In this document: in pieces, positions 1 through 9,838 of the stretch | How positions within the stretch are numbered: the stretch's first letter is position 1 | Layout: each line of letters starts with the position of its first letter | DNA from: Quercus robur | Lineage: Eukaryota > Streptophyta > Magnoliopsida > Fagales > Fagaceae | Assembly (NCBI RefSeq): GCF_932294415.1 | Contig: NC_065541.1 | Location: 67,176,695 to 67,240,694 of the forward strand | DNA: 64,000 nucleotides | Reading direction: 5' to 3' | Notes under the pieces: generated by a model | Databases searched by the model: none | What the model was told of the DNA's origin: nothing | The model's input: the letters and a program-made list of their open reading frames with translations, nothing else | Program-made: the position numbers and the translations under genes

Positions 1-55
1 AAAAATTATTTTGCTACAATGTTTTTCAGTTTTCAGCTGTATCCAAACGGACCCT
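1..55 (-). mobile_element. End of a MITE, cut by the window edge
   Basis: The first 55 bases match, in reverse complement, the left end of the element at 15165: both carry GGGTCC(A/G)TTTGGATAC followed by a run like GAAAACTGAAAA and ATTGTAG(T/C)AAAATAATTTTT. A third relative lies near 22350. Only one terminus is in the window, so length and target-site duplication cannot be judged. It is a non-coding DNA-transposon derivative; the superfamily is not clear. Confidence 0.6.
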
Positions 56-363
56 TAGGTCAAATTTCAGGGTTTTTTTTTTTTTTAATGTAATTATCCC
101 AAATATCGATAGATGTAAGCATCAAAGAAGCATAGAAATTCATTCGCTATGATGTTTATAAATTGTTGCAAGAGGAGAACAGATCGAGAACAAAAAGTAA
201 GCAACTTTTAAGTTCATAATATTCTTAAAAACTTAAAAAGGAGACTCATATTATATGCAATATTATTGGTAGAGAAACATAGCAAGCACGATTTTTCCAT
301 TGACAAAGCTCAAATTAGACTAGCAAACAAGCACCACAAAGTTCATATTTAGACAACAGATGT

Positions 364-2691
364 TCATTTAGATAATTCGGCTGAAAGGGTGTTAGCCAAT
401 GAGGTTATGGTTGAAGGAGACACCCCCCTAGTCCCTCCCAAGTACCATTTCTTGATTGTCTCAACCACATTTGCATTCTCCACCTTGATTTTTGAGTCCT
501 CCTTCCCTTCAGTCGAAAAAGCAATCTGACACATACACAAAAATGCAATGGCGGATTAGTCTGGTGCTCTTAAGAGATTTGGGCACCCACATCAGGAAAA
601 AGAAAATTGAAGACAGACAAGGCCATGGGCATCAACATTAACATATACCTAAATGAGCTAATGATACTAATTAATTTTACCTCAGCGGTACCAGAAGTTG
701 CTGGAAAATGAAATGTGATGACAGAATCTTTCTTTAAATATTTAGACTGGAAGAATTCAACAACTTTCTCCAATGCTGCCTCCTCCTCATCTTCATACTT
801 GTCATCAGCAGCCAATCGATCCCTCACCGAACTCTCTAGCTGCACTCCGTATTGGGAACCCTTGATCTCCTTAATCACCACAATTCTCAGAAATTTCTCC
901 ACTGGAGCTGTATATATAGATTGAAGAAGTTGTTCTTAGCAATAACCAAGTGACTAATATGATATGTTCATTCCCACGACTCACTAGTACTAGGAAAATT
1001 AACCTTTTGGGCAAGTAGGACTAGACACAGTCCTAATTTCATTTGTAGCAGCAAACCATAGTTTTGGATAGCAAAAATTATTGTACCTGAAATAAGGGCC
1101 TCAAAGAAGTCATCATCTTCAGCTACGACATTGCCAGGTTTGCCCTTCCACTGCTGCAGATGCCCCACAATTTCAGGTTCCAAGTAAACTCCAATTGCTG
1201 TGAACTTAATTTGGAGAAAGTGTATCTCAATGTCCGTAATTCCTGTTACACCAGGAGAGGAAAAGGTGTGATTTTCCAAGAATTCAGGCAGGTTAAGCTA
1301 CTGTTGAGCTAAACAAAGTAGAACATCATCATATTAATAAGTTATATTAATAACAGTGAGTGCTTAACTAACGGTAATTTTGTGGAGTCAAAAATCAGTT
1401 GGGAATAAAAGGAGTAAACAACGAAAGAAACAAGTAAATATTAATGAACAAACTTTAATGGTTTAGAAGTATGAAATCACTATCCTTAGATTATATTTGT
1501 CCCCACACATGAGTTGCTAGAAGTTTACTTCAAATTTGTCCAGAAGATACAACTAGGCATATATCCAACTCTTCAAGTAGATTCACCCCTAAAGGCCTAA
1601 ACCATAACTTTGGTTCACTCCTATATTTTTCGGAAAATGCTAAGAACACAAAAAGTGAGGTCAAATGGTGGGTCCACATTTTCATCAGTCACAACTCATC
1701 ACGTGACGAACTGTGACAAAAGTTGTGAGACTTTATGTGTCCCTAATATTATTCATATTTTTCACACAACTCACACTAACATGATCTAATTAGAATATAT
1801 CAGACTAGTTTACAAAACCTGTAGAGTTGTGCCACTGAACATAAAATTAAAATTAGGTGAAATGATATATCAACGACGACATACACTCTCTCTAAAACAA
1901 AACAAGCATTTGTGGGTAAGTGACATGGTCCAATTCCAATCCTCCGCTCCCACTTCTTATAGTAAATAACTAAACCTAACAGTCTTAAAGTTGACAATTA
2001 CTGATTAGCAGTAAAAAAAAAATTGGACATAATCTTACTTCAAAAAATAATTGATGAAAAAGAAATGGACAATTCATTTAATAAAAAGAAAGAAAAAAAA
2101 GAAAGTGGAGGATATTGTGTACCGTAACCCAGCAGAGATAAGGGCTTTGCGGTGGTGATCTGCTGAGGAAATGGGATTTCATCCACCATGACCACGTCAT
2201 TACCCACTGTGTACCATAAACAACCAAGTTTGGGTGAGATACAGAAGAAGATAAAGTAGAATTTTTCACTAAAGTAAGTAATATATATAGAGCAAAACAT
2301 ATTTCTTGAATATTGAGATGAGCAAGTTGACAGTAATAAACAACACTAAAGTGATGTCAATGTAAAAATCAATAACAACTTATGATTATTAAAAAAATAA
2401 AATAAAATAAAACTTATGCCTAATCATGTTGTGAAAAGTATTGGATTGGTATCGTTATTCCAACCCTTTCACCTAATAGGATATATATAGTTAGAGAGGA
2501 TATTACTAATGTTAAATTTGGCAATTTAAAACTACTTTCTGGCTTATTAGAATTACAATTATGTACCCTGAGAAAGCAAAGACTAAAAATACATGGTTGC
2601 TTGGAATGAATTTCCAGAAGAAACAATCCCATATGAAAGCAATGAAATAAAAAAAAATATAAAAAAAACAAAGGAGGAAAGAGCTCTTACT
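364..2691 (-). CDS. CHIL: Chalcone isomerase-like protein CHIL (type IV CHI fold), 209 aa
   Basis: The five coding exons, read on the minus strand, are 2691 (one base), 2123-2206, 1087-1242, 681-907 and 364-525. They total 630 nt, or 209 codons plus a TGA stop. The protein aligns end to end with my memory of Arabidopsis At5g05270 (also 209 aa): start [14 protein letters not shown] versus MGTEMVMVHEVPFP, then [49 protein letters not shown] and RGVSPST near the end. CHIL proteins are known as non-catalytic partners of chalcone synthase that raise flavonoid output in the cytosol/ER. The start codon appears to be split: an A ends the leader exon at 2691 (CTATCA|gtaagag), and TG opens the next exon at 2206 (cacag|TGGGTAAT). 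No other ATG is seen in the leader. The next in-frame ATG would drop six residues. All introns are GT-AG. I am sure of the family and fairly sure of the exon ends. Confidence 0.9.
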
Positions 2692-2800
2692 GATAGATAG
2701 TAGGAGTGTAGGAGTAAGAGTATGGATTCAAAGAAAATGCAGTACTGAGAAAGAATGGAGAGACGATCGAGAGAGAGATTATTGAGTTGTGTAAGCTTTG
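2692..2800 (-). other. CHIL leader exon (5' UTR), approximate
   Basis: Reading down from about 2800 on the minus strand, the sequence between the TATA-like TTAAATAT and the donor at 2690 is pyrimidine-rich, has no ATG and ends in a strong donor, CA|gtaagag. The transcription start is inferred only from spacing to the TATA-like box. Confidence 0.5.
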
Positions 2801-2814
2801 ATAAATTTAAAGCT

Positions 2815-2944
2815 GATATTTAAGGAAGGGTTGGTTGGTTGGTTGACATGTGCCAACTGAACACACAACACACACACACACACACGTAGTCGGCTTTGTC
2901 TTCCAGTCTTGCTGGCTAATTAAGGACCGTGGTAGGTAGGTAAT
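2815..2944 (-). promoter_or_regulatory. CHIL promoter with AC elements and an E-box
   Basis: On the minus strand there is a TTAAATAT box near 2817-2824. Just upstream, at about 2829-2844, overlapping CCAACCAACCAACC repeats give ACCAACC (AC-II type R2R3-MYB site). CACATG (E-box for bHLH factors) lies next to them near 2848. A CCTACCTACC block at 2931-2940 gives ACCTACC (AC-I type). Paired MYB and bHLH sites are what flavonoid genes usually carry. The motifs are seen; their use is inferred. A (CA)n run lies at 2871-2885. Confidence 0.55.
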
Positions 2945-3028
2945 GCAAGTTGATAAGCTTGTGATTCATCTTATTTTCTTATTATAATTCCACTTCTGAA
3001 AACAAATAAAACAAAAACAAAATTTATT

Positions 3029-3045
3029 CCTCTCAAACAAAAAAA
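3029..3045 (+). mobile_element. Ultrashort poly(A)-tailed insertion with 12 bp TSD
   Basis: The 12-mer ACAAAATTTATT occurs at 3017-3028 and again at 3046-3057. Between the copies lie 17 bases, CCTCTCAAACAAAAAAA, which read as a LINE/SINE 3' tail. This looks like an extreme 5'-truncated target-primed insertion. The low-complexity setting leaves room for chance. Confidence 0.45.
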
Positions 3046-3057
3046 ACAAAATTTATT

Positions 3058-4827
3058 GTTTACGAATGTTATATAGAATTCACAATCTTTATACCTGCCC
3101 CCGGTCCTTGTCACGCTTCTTATCAACTTTAATTTGATTGTCACCACCTCAAAATATATGTTGATGTTCTGATTTTTAGCACCTCACTTTCCATCCCCAA
3201 ACTTGTTATTTTATTTTATTTTTTTGACTTTTTGTTGTTGAAGAAATATTTAGCTTTAAAAAAAAATCACATCTTAATTTTTTTTTTTTTCAAATATTCT
3301 TATGTGAGTAGTTTAATGAATATTGATAAATATTAAAAAAAGAAAAAGAAAAAAGAGGACCCCATTCCATCCCCAAGTACTTCATGAACAAGCACCCAAG
3401 AAAGAAGAGAAAAGCTATAGATGAACTCATCCCAATTACAAAAAAGTAGTCCAACGAGTTAAAAAAAAATTACTACTAAACAAAAATGAAGTCCTAAACA
3501 AAAAAGAAAGTGCAAGGCAGTTTTCGTATCTAAAAATAAAGGAGCCAAGAACCATGAAGGAGGTAATGGATCTGTGACGGGGGCGTCAATAACACCTTTG
3601 AAATCACCTTCAAATATATAAAAAAAAAAAAATAAAAAAAAAAAAAAAAAAAATGACAAATTGGAGTTTATGAAATACATCTATATTGACGATTTTGATA
3701 AAAATGCACATTTAGGATTTTATAACTGCGTATCCAAACAGGTTCCTAATTTGATGGTTTGGAAGGTAATATACAAAAAATGTCAACTAGTAAATTCCCA
3801 CATTCAATAATAATGTCAAAAATAAGTGGGGTTCTCTTGATCTATTCTTTTTTCTACTTTAATAAATAGATTGCGACTGCAGATCAAACCAGGACTCTCC
3901 TAATTAATTAGACTTGCTATCTAAATTTATGTGTTCAGTGCATATTCATATTCACATAAAGTATACTTTCTTTTTCTTTTTCTTTTTTTAGAAAATAAGA
4001 AGTATTATTTTTTTATTTTTGAGAAAGAAAAAGTAGTATTACCTAATTGTATGATTATTTATTTAAAGAGACTTTCCGGGGGTATATCCACCGCTCAGTT
4101 TACCTACTACCCATCACGTAGTTGTATTGTTGATTATTCGGTTGGTGGGGCAGTACTATAGCAATTACTCAGGGAAACTATAAAATTAATTTATCGCATT
4201 TATATCAAAATAAATAAATAAATCAAGGCAAGAATTCAGGAAGAAGAAAGAAAATTACCCATAAGTCCTCAACGTTAGAAAAGCACAAGGCTAAAACAAG
4301 AAATCCAACACGTATATACACAAATACCAGGAAAAACCAAAATAAAAAGGAAAGAAAAACATTAAAGATGATTTACCTCGCAGAACCAAATGTTATTGAT
4401 TTCAAATTGCCCAAATCATTACATAGCTAGATGCTCTTAAAGAGCCATCCAGAAGGGCAACCAAAATGTAATAAATCTAGCCTACAATCTTCAATCATAT
4501 TAAGGACACATAGTTGAAATCTTTCCCTAATTAAGAGCTAGCATAAAACCTTTACACTTAAAATATCTACTAATTAAACTTAAAATTACCACAACGACCA
4601 TTGGCAAAATGGAAGGAATATTAGAAAACATATCTATCACCATCAGTTATGTTTATACTCGATCGCCCAGAGTAGCATACCATTTGGCTGATACCTACAG
4701 AAAGAAAACATTTCAGTTTTTGGTTCGTTAAAGAGGAAGAGTAAATCCCTCTTGGGTTGGGTCCACGAACATTTCTCTATCTCTTTAATTCTTGGTAACC
4801 AAACAAGGGATAAGACATCCTTTCCAT
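3058..4827. other. AT-rich intergenic stretch
   Basis: There are long A-runs at 3619-3652 and poly-T-rich stretches, with no convincing exon. A piece near 3725-3745 (GTATCCAAACAGG) resembles a MITE terminus but has no visible partner. I see nothing else here. Confidence 0.5.
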
Positions 4828-5260
4828 TTATCTCCTCCTTTTTTTCTTTCCTGCATTTTCTAATTCAGTGTCCCATTTATCTAATAAACCTTCCACACCA
4901 AAATTCCCAGTGAAAAGTTGTAAACTCTGCACATACTGATGAATTTGCGATATAGTAGGACGTTTTCTTTGGCAATTGTCCACACAGCGTAATGCTAACT
5001 TTGTCATTGCTACTCCATCATGACCATGAAAACCAGGTTCTCCCTTCAGGCTCTCATGAAAATTAAAGTGGACAGTCAATTGGTTGGAAGCCAGAATTCA
5101 ACTTCAACTCGTATTCACGCAATGCCCATACATGAGGAATTCGCTTACTCTTATCTTCACACTTCTCCTCATCAAAGGCTTGTTTACAGATGAGCCCTAG
5201 AAGTATAATAGCAAATGAAAAGCCATCTGCTTTCTGATCCCAAATAACTGTTTCAGAAAT
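4828..5260 (-). pseudogene. Protein kinase C-lobe fragment
   Basis: On the minus strand the segment reads VIWDQKADGFSFAIILLGL (kinase subdomain IX type, with the usual D-x-F/W-SF pattern) and KCEDKSKRIPHVWALREYEL. In another frame it continues HESLKGEPGFHGHDGVAM, KLALRCVDNCQRKRPTI (subdomain XI arginine) and a Lys/Arg-rich end. The frame changes around 5065-5072, after CPL, where about seven extra bases (TAATTTT) are present. The N-lobe, the HRD loop and the DFG motif are missing from the next 1 kb upstream. It is best read as a decayed 3' part of a plant receptor-like or TKL kinase. A last exon of a gene with a very distant upstream exon is less likely because of the frame break. Confidence 0.55.
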
Positions 5261-5429
5261 TTTTTTAAGTACGTTAGTAAAAACAAAGTAAAAGTGCAGT
5301 GCCAAAAGACTCATGGGTCCAAGTAAGTAATTACACAAGAGTAACACAATACAACCGGAACTGTTTAGCACTAAGAAGTCTAAAAAGTCTGTTAAACAAC
5401 AAACAGGGATAATATCAAGAGGCAACTTA

Positions 5430-6330
5430 AGCCTTGGGTTTGTGAGCTCAATGACTTGAAAGCACTTTGCATGTGTATTCAGATAATAATCAGCATCATT
5501 ACTTGAACAGATTATATATTTACAGTGACCATGACAACTTCTACATTTCTTCCGAATATCAACACAGCGAAAATATGCAGTCTGAAATTTATTTTAAAGT
5601 CCCTAAAATATAATATAAGCATTCACAGCTTACATGCCCATCTGTTTCGAGTCTTTCGACTCTAGAGAGGGGCTACTGCTTATGCACATCTGATGACTGT
5701 TGCCCACTTACCCAAAATTGTTTCTGCAACTTTTTTTTATTATTATTGCTAAGTTATACAAAAACATGATATGTATTAAAACCACAATCTAACTCTCCAC
5801 CTTTTTCTAACAAAGTGAGGAGGTGCCATTTCAAATAAAGTTTATTAAACAAAAACGCTTTCTACTTAAGCAGCTATTGGAGACTACTGCCAAAAAAATG
5901 CAAGGGGCTATTTGCTTCAGGCATAAACGCTCAGGAGTCAGGACAGTTACTTTGGCAATCATTTTAGCATATGAGAAACGAGTCATATTCATGGTAGTCA
6001 AGCAGTTCACACTTCACAGTCAACATATACACAAATAGTGTAAAATTGTGTCAACATATATCCTAAGGGTTCAGACCAGTACAATACATCAAAATTCGAG
6101 ATCAACCGTCTTCATTCACAATAGAGTACATATTCCATTTTGGTTTGGCCATATAATAAGGTGAAAAATCAAAATGAACATGAAATTAGAAGCTCTAATG
6201 ATTCTAAATTCGAAATTATGCCTAAAACTTGTAAAAATGTGAAAAATCAAAATGAACATCAATTTAGAAGCTCTTAAAACTGTTTGGTAAAAGCAGTCTA
6301 ATACCACGCACATATGTGCTTGTAATGACT
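5430..6330. other. Intergenic stretch with a short degenerate tandem duplication
   Basis: No supported gene. A motif of about 35 bases (GTGAAAAATCAAAATGAACAT followed by AATTAGAAGCTCT) occurs at about 6161-6196 and again at 6239-6274, which is a 78 bp step. Nothing else stands out. Confidence 0.4.
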
Positions 6331-6334
6331 TGTA

Positions 6335-7863
6335 CCTTTCCCCTATGATGACATCCTTAATGCAAGCCTTGGCAGCAGACCCTCTTTTACATGGCGAAGC
6401 ATTTTTCATAGTCTCGAAGTCATTAAGAAAGGAACTCGTTGGAGAGTGGGAAATGGACGGTTAATTCACATTTGGGAGGATAAATGGCTCCCCACCCCTT
6501 CCACTTGCAAAGTCATCACCCCTCCTAGGGATTTCGAGGGCTTTCCCATGGTCTCCTCTCTCATTGATCAAGAGACTAAATGGTGGAAAACTAATGTTAT
6601 CCAGGCGCTCTTTTTGCCTTTTGAAGCGGACATTATTCTGAAAATTCCTCTAAGTCAGAATTTACCGGAGGACAATCTTATTTGGATTGGAAACAAAAGG
6701 GGTGTTTTCACTGTCAAGAGTGCTTACCACATAGCTGCCAATCTCCAGGACGGTGTTGATGTGGGGGAATGTTCTTCTGGAGACTCAAATGCTCATCTTT
6801 GGAAAAATTTGTGGAAGCTGAAACTTCCTGCAAAAGTCAAAATATTCTCTTGGAGAGCTTGCGTGGATGGGCTTCCAGTGAAGGTAAAGATGGTGGAGAG
6901 AGGTATTAAATCTGACTTTGATTGTCCTGTTTGTGGGGAAGTGCCTAAAAGCCTTTTTCATGTTTTAATTTCCTGTGACTTTGCTCTATCGGTGTGGTCA
7001 CTTTGGCAAGATTGCCCTTTAATATCCCCGCTGAATACAAAAGACTTTACAGGTCTACTGCACCAAATTTGTTCAAACTCTGATGGAGTTTCATTAGAAT
7101 ATTTTTTTGCAATATCTTGGTCCATATGGAATAACCGAAATCAGATAGTTCATAATGAGCGTGGTCTTACCCCTCTGCAAGTCTGGGAAATGGCGAAGAG
7201 AGTTGTTGATGACTTCCAAGAAGCTAACTTGCTGCATTTGTCCTCGATACAACCATCAAAGGGTGGCTGGGTAGCGCCTCCCCCAGGTTTTTTCAAAATT
7301 AATGTTGATGGTGCATTGTCCTTGGATGGTCAGGGGGTGTCGGGAGTGGGAGTGATCATTCGTGATGCTAATGGGGGTGTGTTTGCTGCTCTCAGTAAAG
7401 CCTTGCCTATGCACTATTCGGTTGAATGGACTGAACTCTTTGCTATGGAGCAGGGTGTCCTCTTGGCTCAAGAAATGGGTGTTCAGCAGGCAATCTTGAA
7501 TCTGATGCTTCCTCTGTCGTTCAAGCCATTTCTCAAGACCTCTGTGGTGGTGAATCGGGCCACTTGATCCAAGGAATACAGAACGCGAAATTGCGCTTCT
7601 TGAGCTGCTCATTTCGACATGTGAAAAGGGACTCCAACAGGGCTGCCCATGAGCTTGCCCAATATGCAAAATGTAAAAATGTCAGCTGTGTATGGAAAGG
7701 TGTTTCTCCACCTTTCTTAGATTCTCTGTTTCATTCGGGTATAGGCTGAATGTTGTATGCTGTATGACTGTTGTTTGTTGTAGGCTAAGGCCCTGTTGTA
7801 ACCCTTTTCATGTGTTAATGATATTACACATTTTCTCTTCAAAAAAAAAAAAAAAAAAAAAAA
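6335..7863 (+). mobile_element. 5'-truncated L1-type LINE: zf-RVT and RNase H region with A-tail
   Basis: From about 6345 the frame reads LGSRPSFTWRSIF, then RWRVGNGRLIHIWEDKWLP, FTVKSAYHIA and LWKLKLPAKVKIFSWRAC, followed by CPVCGEVPKSLFHVLISC, the zinc-binding region downstream of reverse transcriptase in plant L1 elements. A C-terminal RNase H domain follows (KINVDGALSLDG, VGVIIRD, a Glu in EWTELFAMEQG, and HVKRDSNRAAHELA). One frameshift near 7494 separates the two halves of RNase H; after it the frame reads LESDASSVVQAI. Two in-frame blocks, 6446-7567 and 7564-7749, carry it. The element ends with TTTCTCTTC and a run of about 21 A at 7843-7863. The endonuclease and reverse transcriptase are absent (5' truncation). 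No clear target-site duplication was found. Confidence 0.85.
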
Positions 7864-8539
7864 CTTTTGAGGACGATGAGACACTAATTAATGCAAGTGG
7901 ACCTAATGCAATTTAATAATTAATCCTAGTCAGATTTATTTGGTTTTATTAATTTTTAAGTGTTAGGGACAATTTTGTAATTTTATGATTGCCGGACATA
8001 GGCTGTACTAATGGCCCATTGGGTCTTATTTTGGGTTTTAATAGAATTTAACTGCTAAGTAGTAAAAATCCAAAGTGTTATTATGGTTTCAAGAAGTTCA
8101 AATTTTAATAGATATATAGGTCAGCCACCTATAAATATGAATGAAATTAAGAATTTCGATTGAATAATAATAGGTTTATGATGAATTGAAAAAACATTGC
8201 TCTTGAAGTTCTAAGGTGTGACGCTCAGGTAAATTTAGCTTCTATTTTTCCATTGAAACTTCTTTTATAAATAAAATTTCATAAAAAAATTTTAAAAAAA
8301 AATAAAAATCAAGGGCACCGCACATGTACGCAGAAAGTGTACAACGATACACCGAAATTAAACACTAAAAGCACATCAATCATGCAAAGCAAGGGAAAAA
8401 ATAAAAATAAAAAGCACTAGGGAATCATGCTCCAAATCTCAACATTATGACACCTATGAACTTGCCTTTCCAATTAGCTAATATCTTCACAACACCTTTT
8501 GGCATAATCCAATACACCTCAAACAATGAAAAAACAACG
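7864..8539. other. AT-rich intergenic stretch
   Basis: I see no coding or RNA feature here, only A/T-rich sequence with short A-runs. Confidence 0.4.
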
Positions 8540-9106
8540 GTCCAATATTATATTTGAAATTACATATGTTCAATAAAAACAACTAAATCTTAGGGTATGT
8601 TTGGTATGCTATAATAGCTTCTGTAATGGAATAGTTATTCATATGTAACAGCGATTTGGTCATTTAGTTGCATATTTATTACATGGATTAGTTATTACAT
8701 TGGAATAACTATTCCTTAAATTGAAAAATAGTTATTCCTCTTTAAAATGGATGTAATAGCTATTTCTTAGTACATATAATAGGTTTTAAAATTAATATAT
8801 TTCCAAAAATATAAAGTTTCCTTATACATCATCATTTACAAGCTTTTCATATGTAACAACCAAACTTATGAATAGTAATAGTTATTCCATTACAATATTT
8901 TTTATTCCAGTAAGAAAGATTACTATTCCTAATGTAATCTACATTCAGTGTACCAAACGAACCTTTAGTACCACAATTTTGAGGTCAATTATGGATTTAA
9001 CATAATATTTGAAACCATGGTCCAATATTATATTTAAAATCGCATATGTTCAATAAAAACAACTAAGTCTTAGTACCAAAATTTTGGGGTCAATTATGGG
9101 TCCAAC
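8540..9106 (+). repeat. Two-copy tandem duplication; the first copy is split by a MITE
   Basis: Copy 1 is 8540-8592 plus 8965-9005, interrupted. Copy 2 is 9019-9106, uninterrupted. Both read GGTCCAATATTATATTT, then CATATGTTCAATAAAAACAA, CTTAGTACCA and TTTTG(A/G)GGTCAATTATGG. The only large difference is the element at 8593-8964 in copy 1. Confidence 0.8.
8593..8964 (+). mobile_element. Tourist-like (PIF/Harbinger) MITE, 372 bp
   Basis: The element is flanked by TTA at 8590-8592 and 8965-8967. Its ends are GGGTATGTTTGGTAT and, reverse-complemented at the other end, AGGTTCGTTTGGTAC. The interior is AT-rich, non-coding and partly palindromic (GTAATGGAATAGTTATTC and similar). The TTA duplication and GGG(T/C)NTGTTTGG-type ends are the usual marks of PIF/Harbinger MITEs. 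The neighbouring duplicate at 9019 shows the site before insertion. Confidence 0.8.
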
Positions 9107-9207
9107 ATGTATTCTTTTTTACATTTCTATTCTATCCAAAGTGATACTCTCTATTATTATTATTATTATTTTTATGAGGATACTCTCTATTATTTCATTA
9201 ATAACTA

Positions 9208-9809
9208 TGGGGTAGAGGGCTGGATCACATACTGGGCCTAGGGCCCTATCCAAGGAGGTAAGTGATCCAAAGACAAGCAAGCAGTACAAATTGTTTTGGG
9301 TTAAGCTTTATGGACAGAGCATGGAGCTGAAGGTTGTCCGAGGAGGAATGTCTCCTCGGACCTACTCAGAGTGGGTCAAACGCCGGACCTAATGATCAAA
9401 GCAACCCCTCAGGATGCATCGATGACAATGACGTAACCCTGAAATGTGCAAGAGAGAAGAAAACCCCAAAGGAAAAATATAATATATCTGAAGGAAAACT
9501 ACTGCCACCACATTAAATGCACTACAGCTACTTTTCTGGCCGCATTTATGTGGAGAAGACCCCTAAACAGTAATACCTTGGCAACCGCGACTCACAGAAA
9601 GCCAAGGACGGTGCTAGATGGGACAGGTACTCAAGTAAGGGTTCAGATGGCCAACAAGTGTAAGATCAAGATGGTCCGGGAAGAACTATATAACGTGAAA
9701 AACCTTCCATGAAGAGGGGGATGGTAATCAAATTTGTAATAGAGCTTTAAGTGAAAAATACTTAAGAATCAGCGTCCTCGAACCGGCTCGAGAGCATTAT
9801 TCCTTAACA
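9208..9809 (+). mobile_element. Probable solo LTR (fossil), about 600 bp
   Basis: The segment starts TGGGGTAGAGG and ends CCTTAACA. The flanks are AACTA (9203-9207) and AACTT (9810-9814), a near-matching 5 bp duplication. A TATA-like CTATATAA lies at about 9688. A perfect 10 bp stem-loop, GTCCGAGGAG/CTCCTCGGAC, sits at 9336-9361; a similar TCCTCGGA/TCCGAGGA palindrome occurs in the LTRs at 43221 and 46802, suggesting a related lineage. No internal region is attached. Confidence 0.5.
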
Positions 9810-9838
9810 AACTTCTGTCATCTTTTCTTTTTTTGGCA

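Noticed and set aside
1690-1725. CACGTG core with mirrored CACAACT/AGTTGTG in a CHIL intron
   Set aside because: A single palindrome inside an intron; I could not tell a regulatory site from a decayed MITE, so it is not called.
7256-7669. 137-codon minus-strand frame opposite the LINE
   Set aside because: It is the complement of the RNase H region; the plus strand carries the recognisable motifs.
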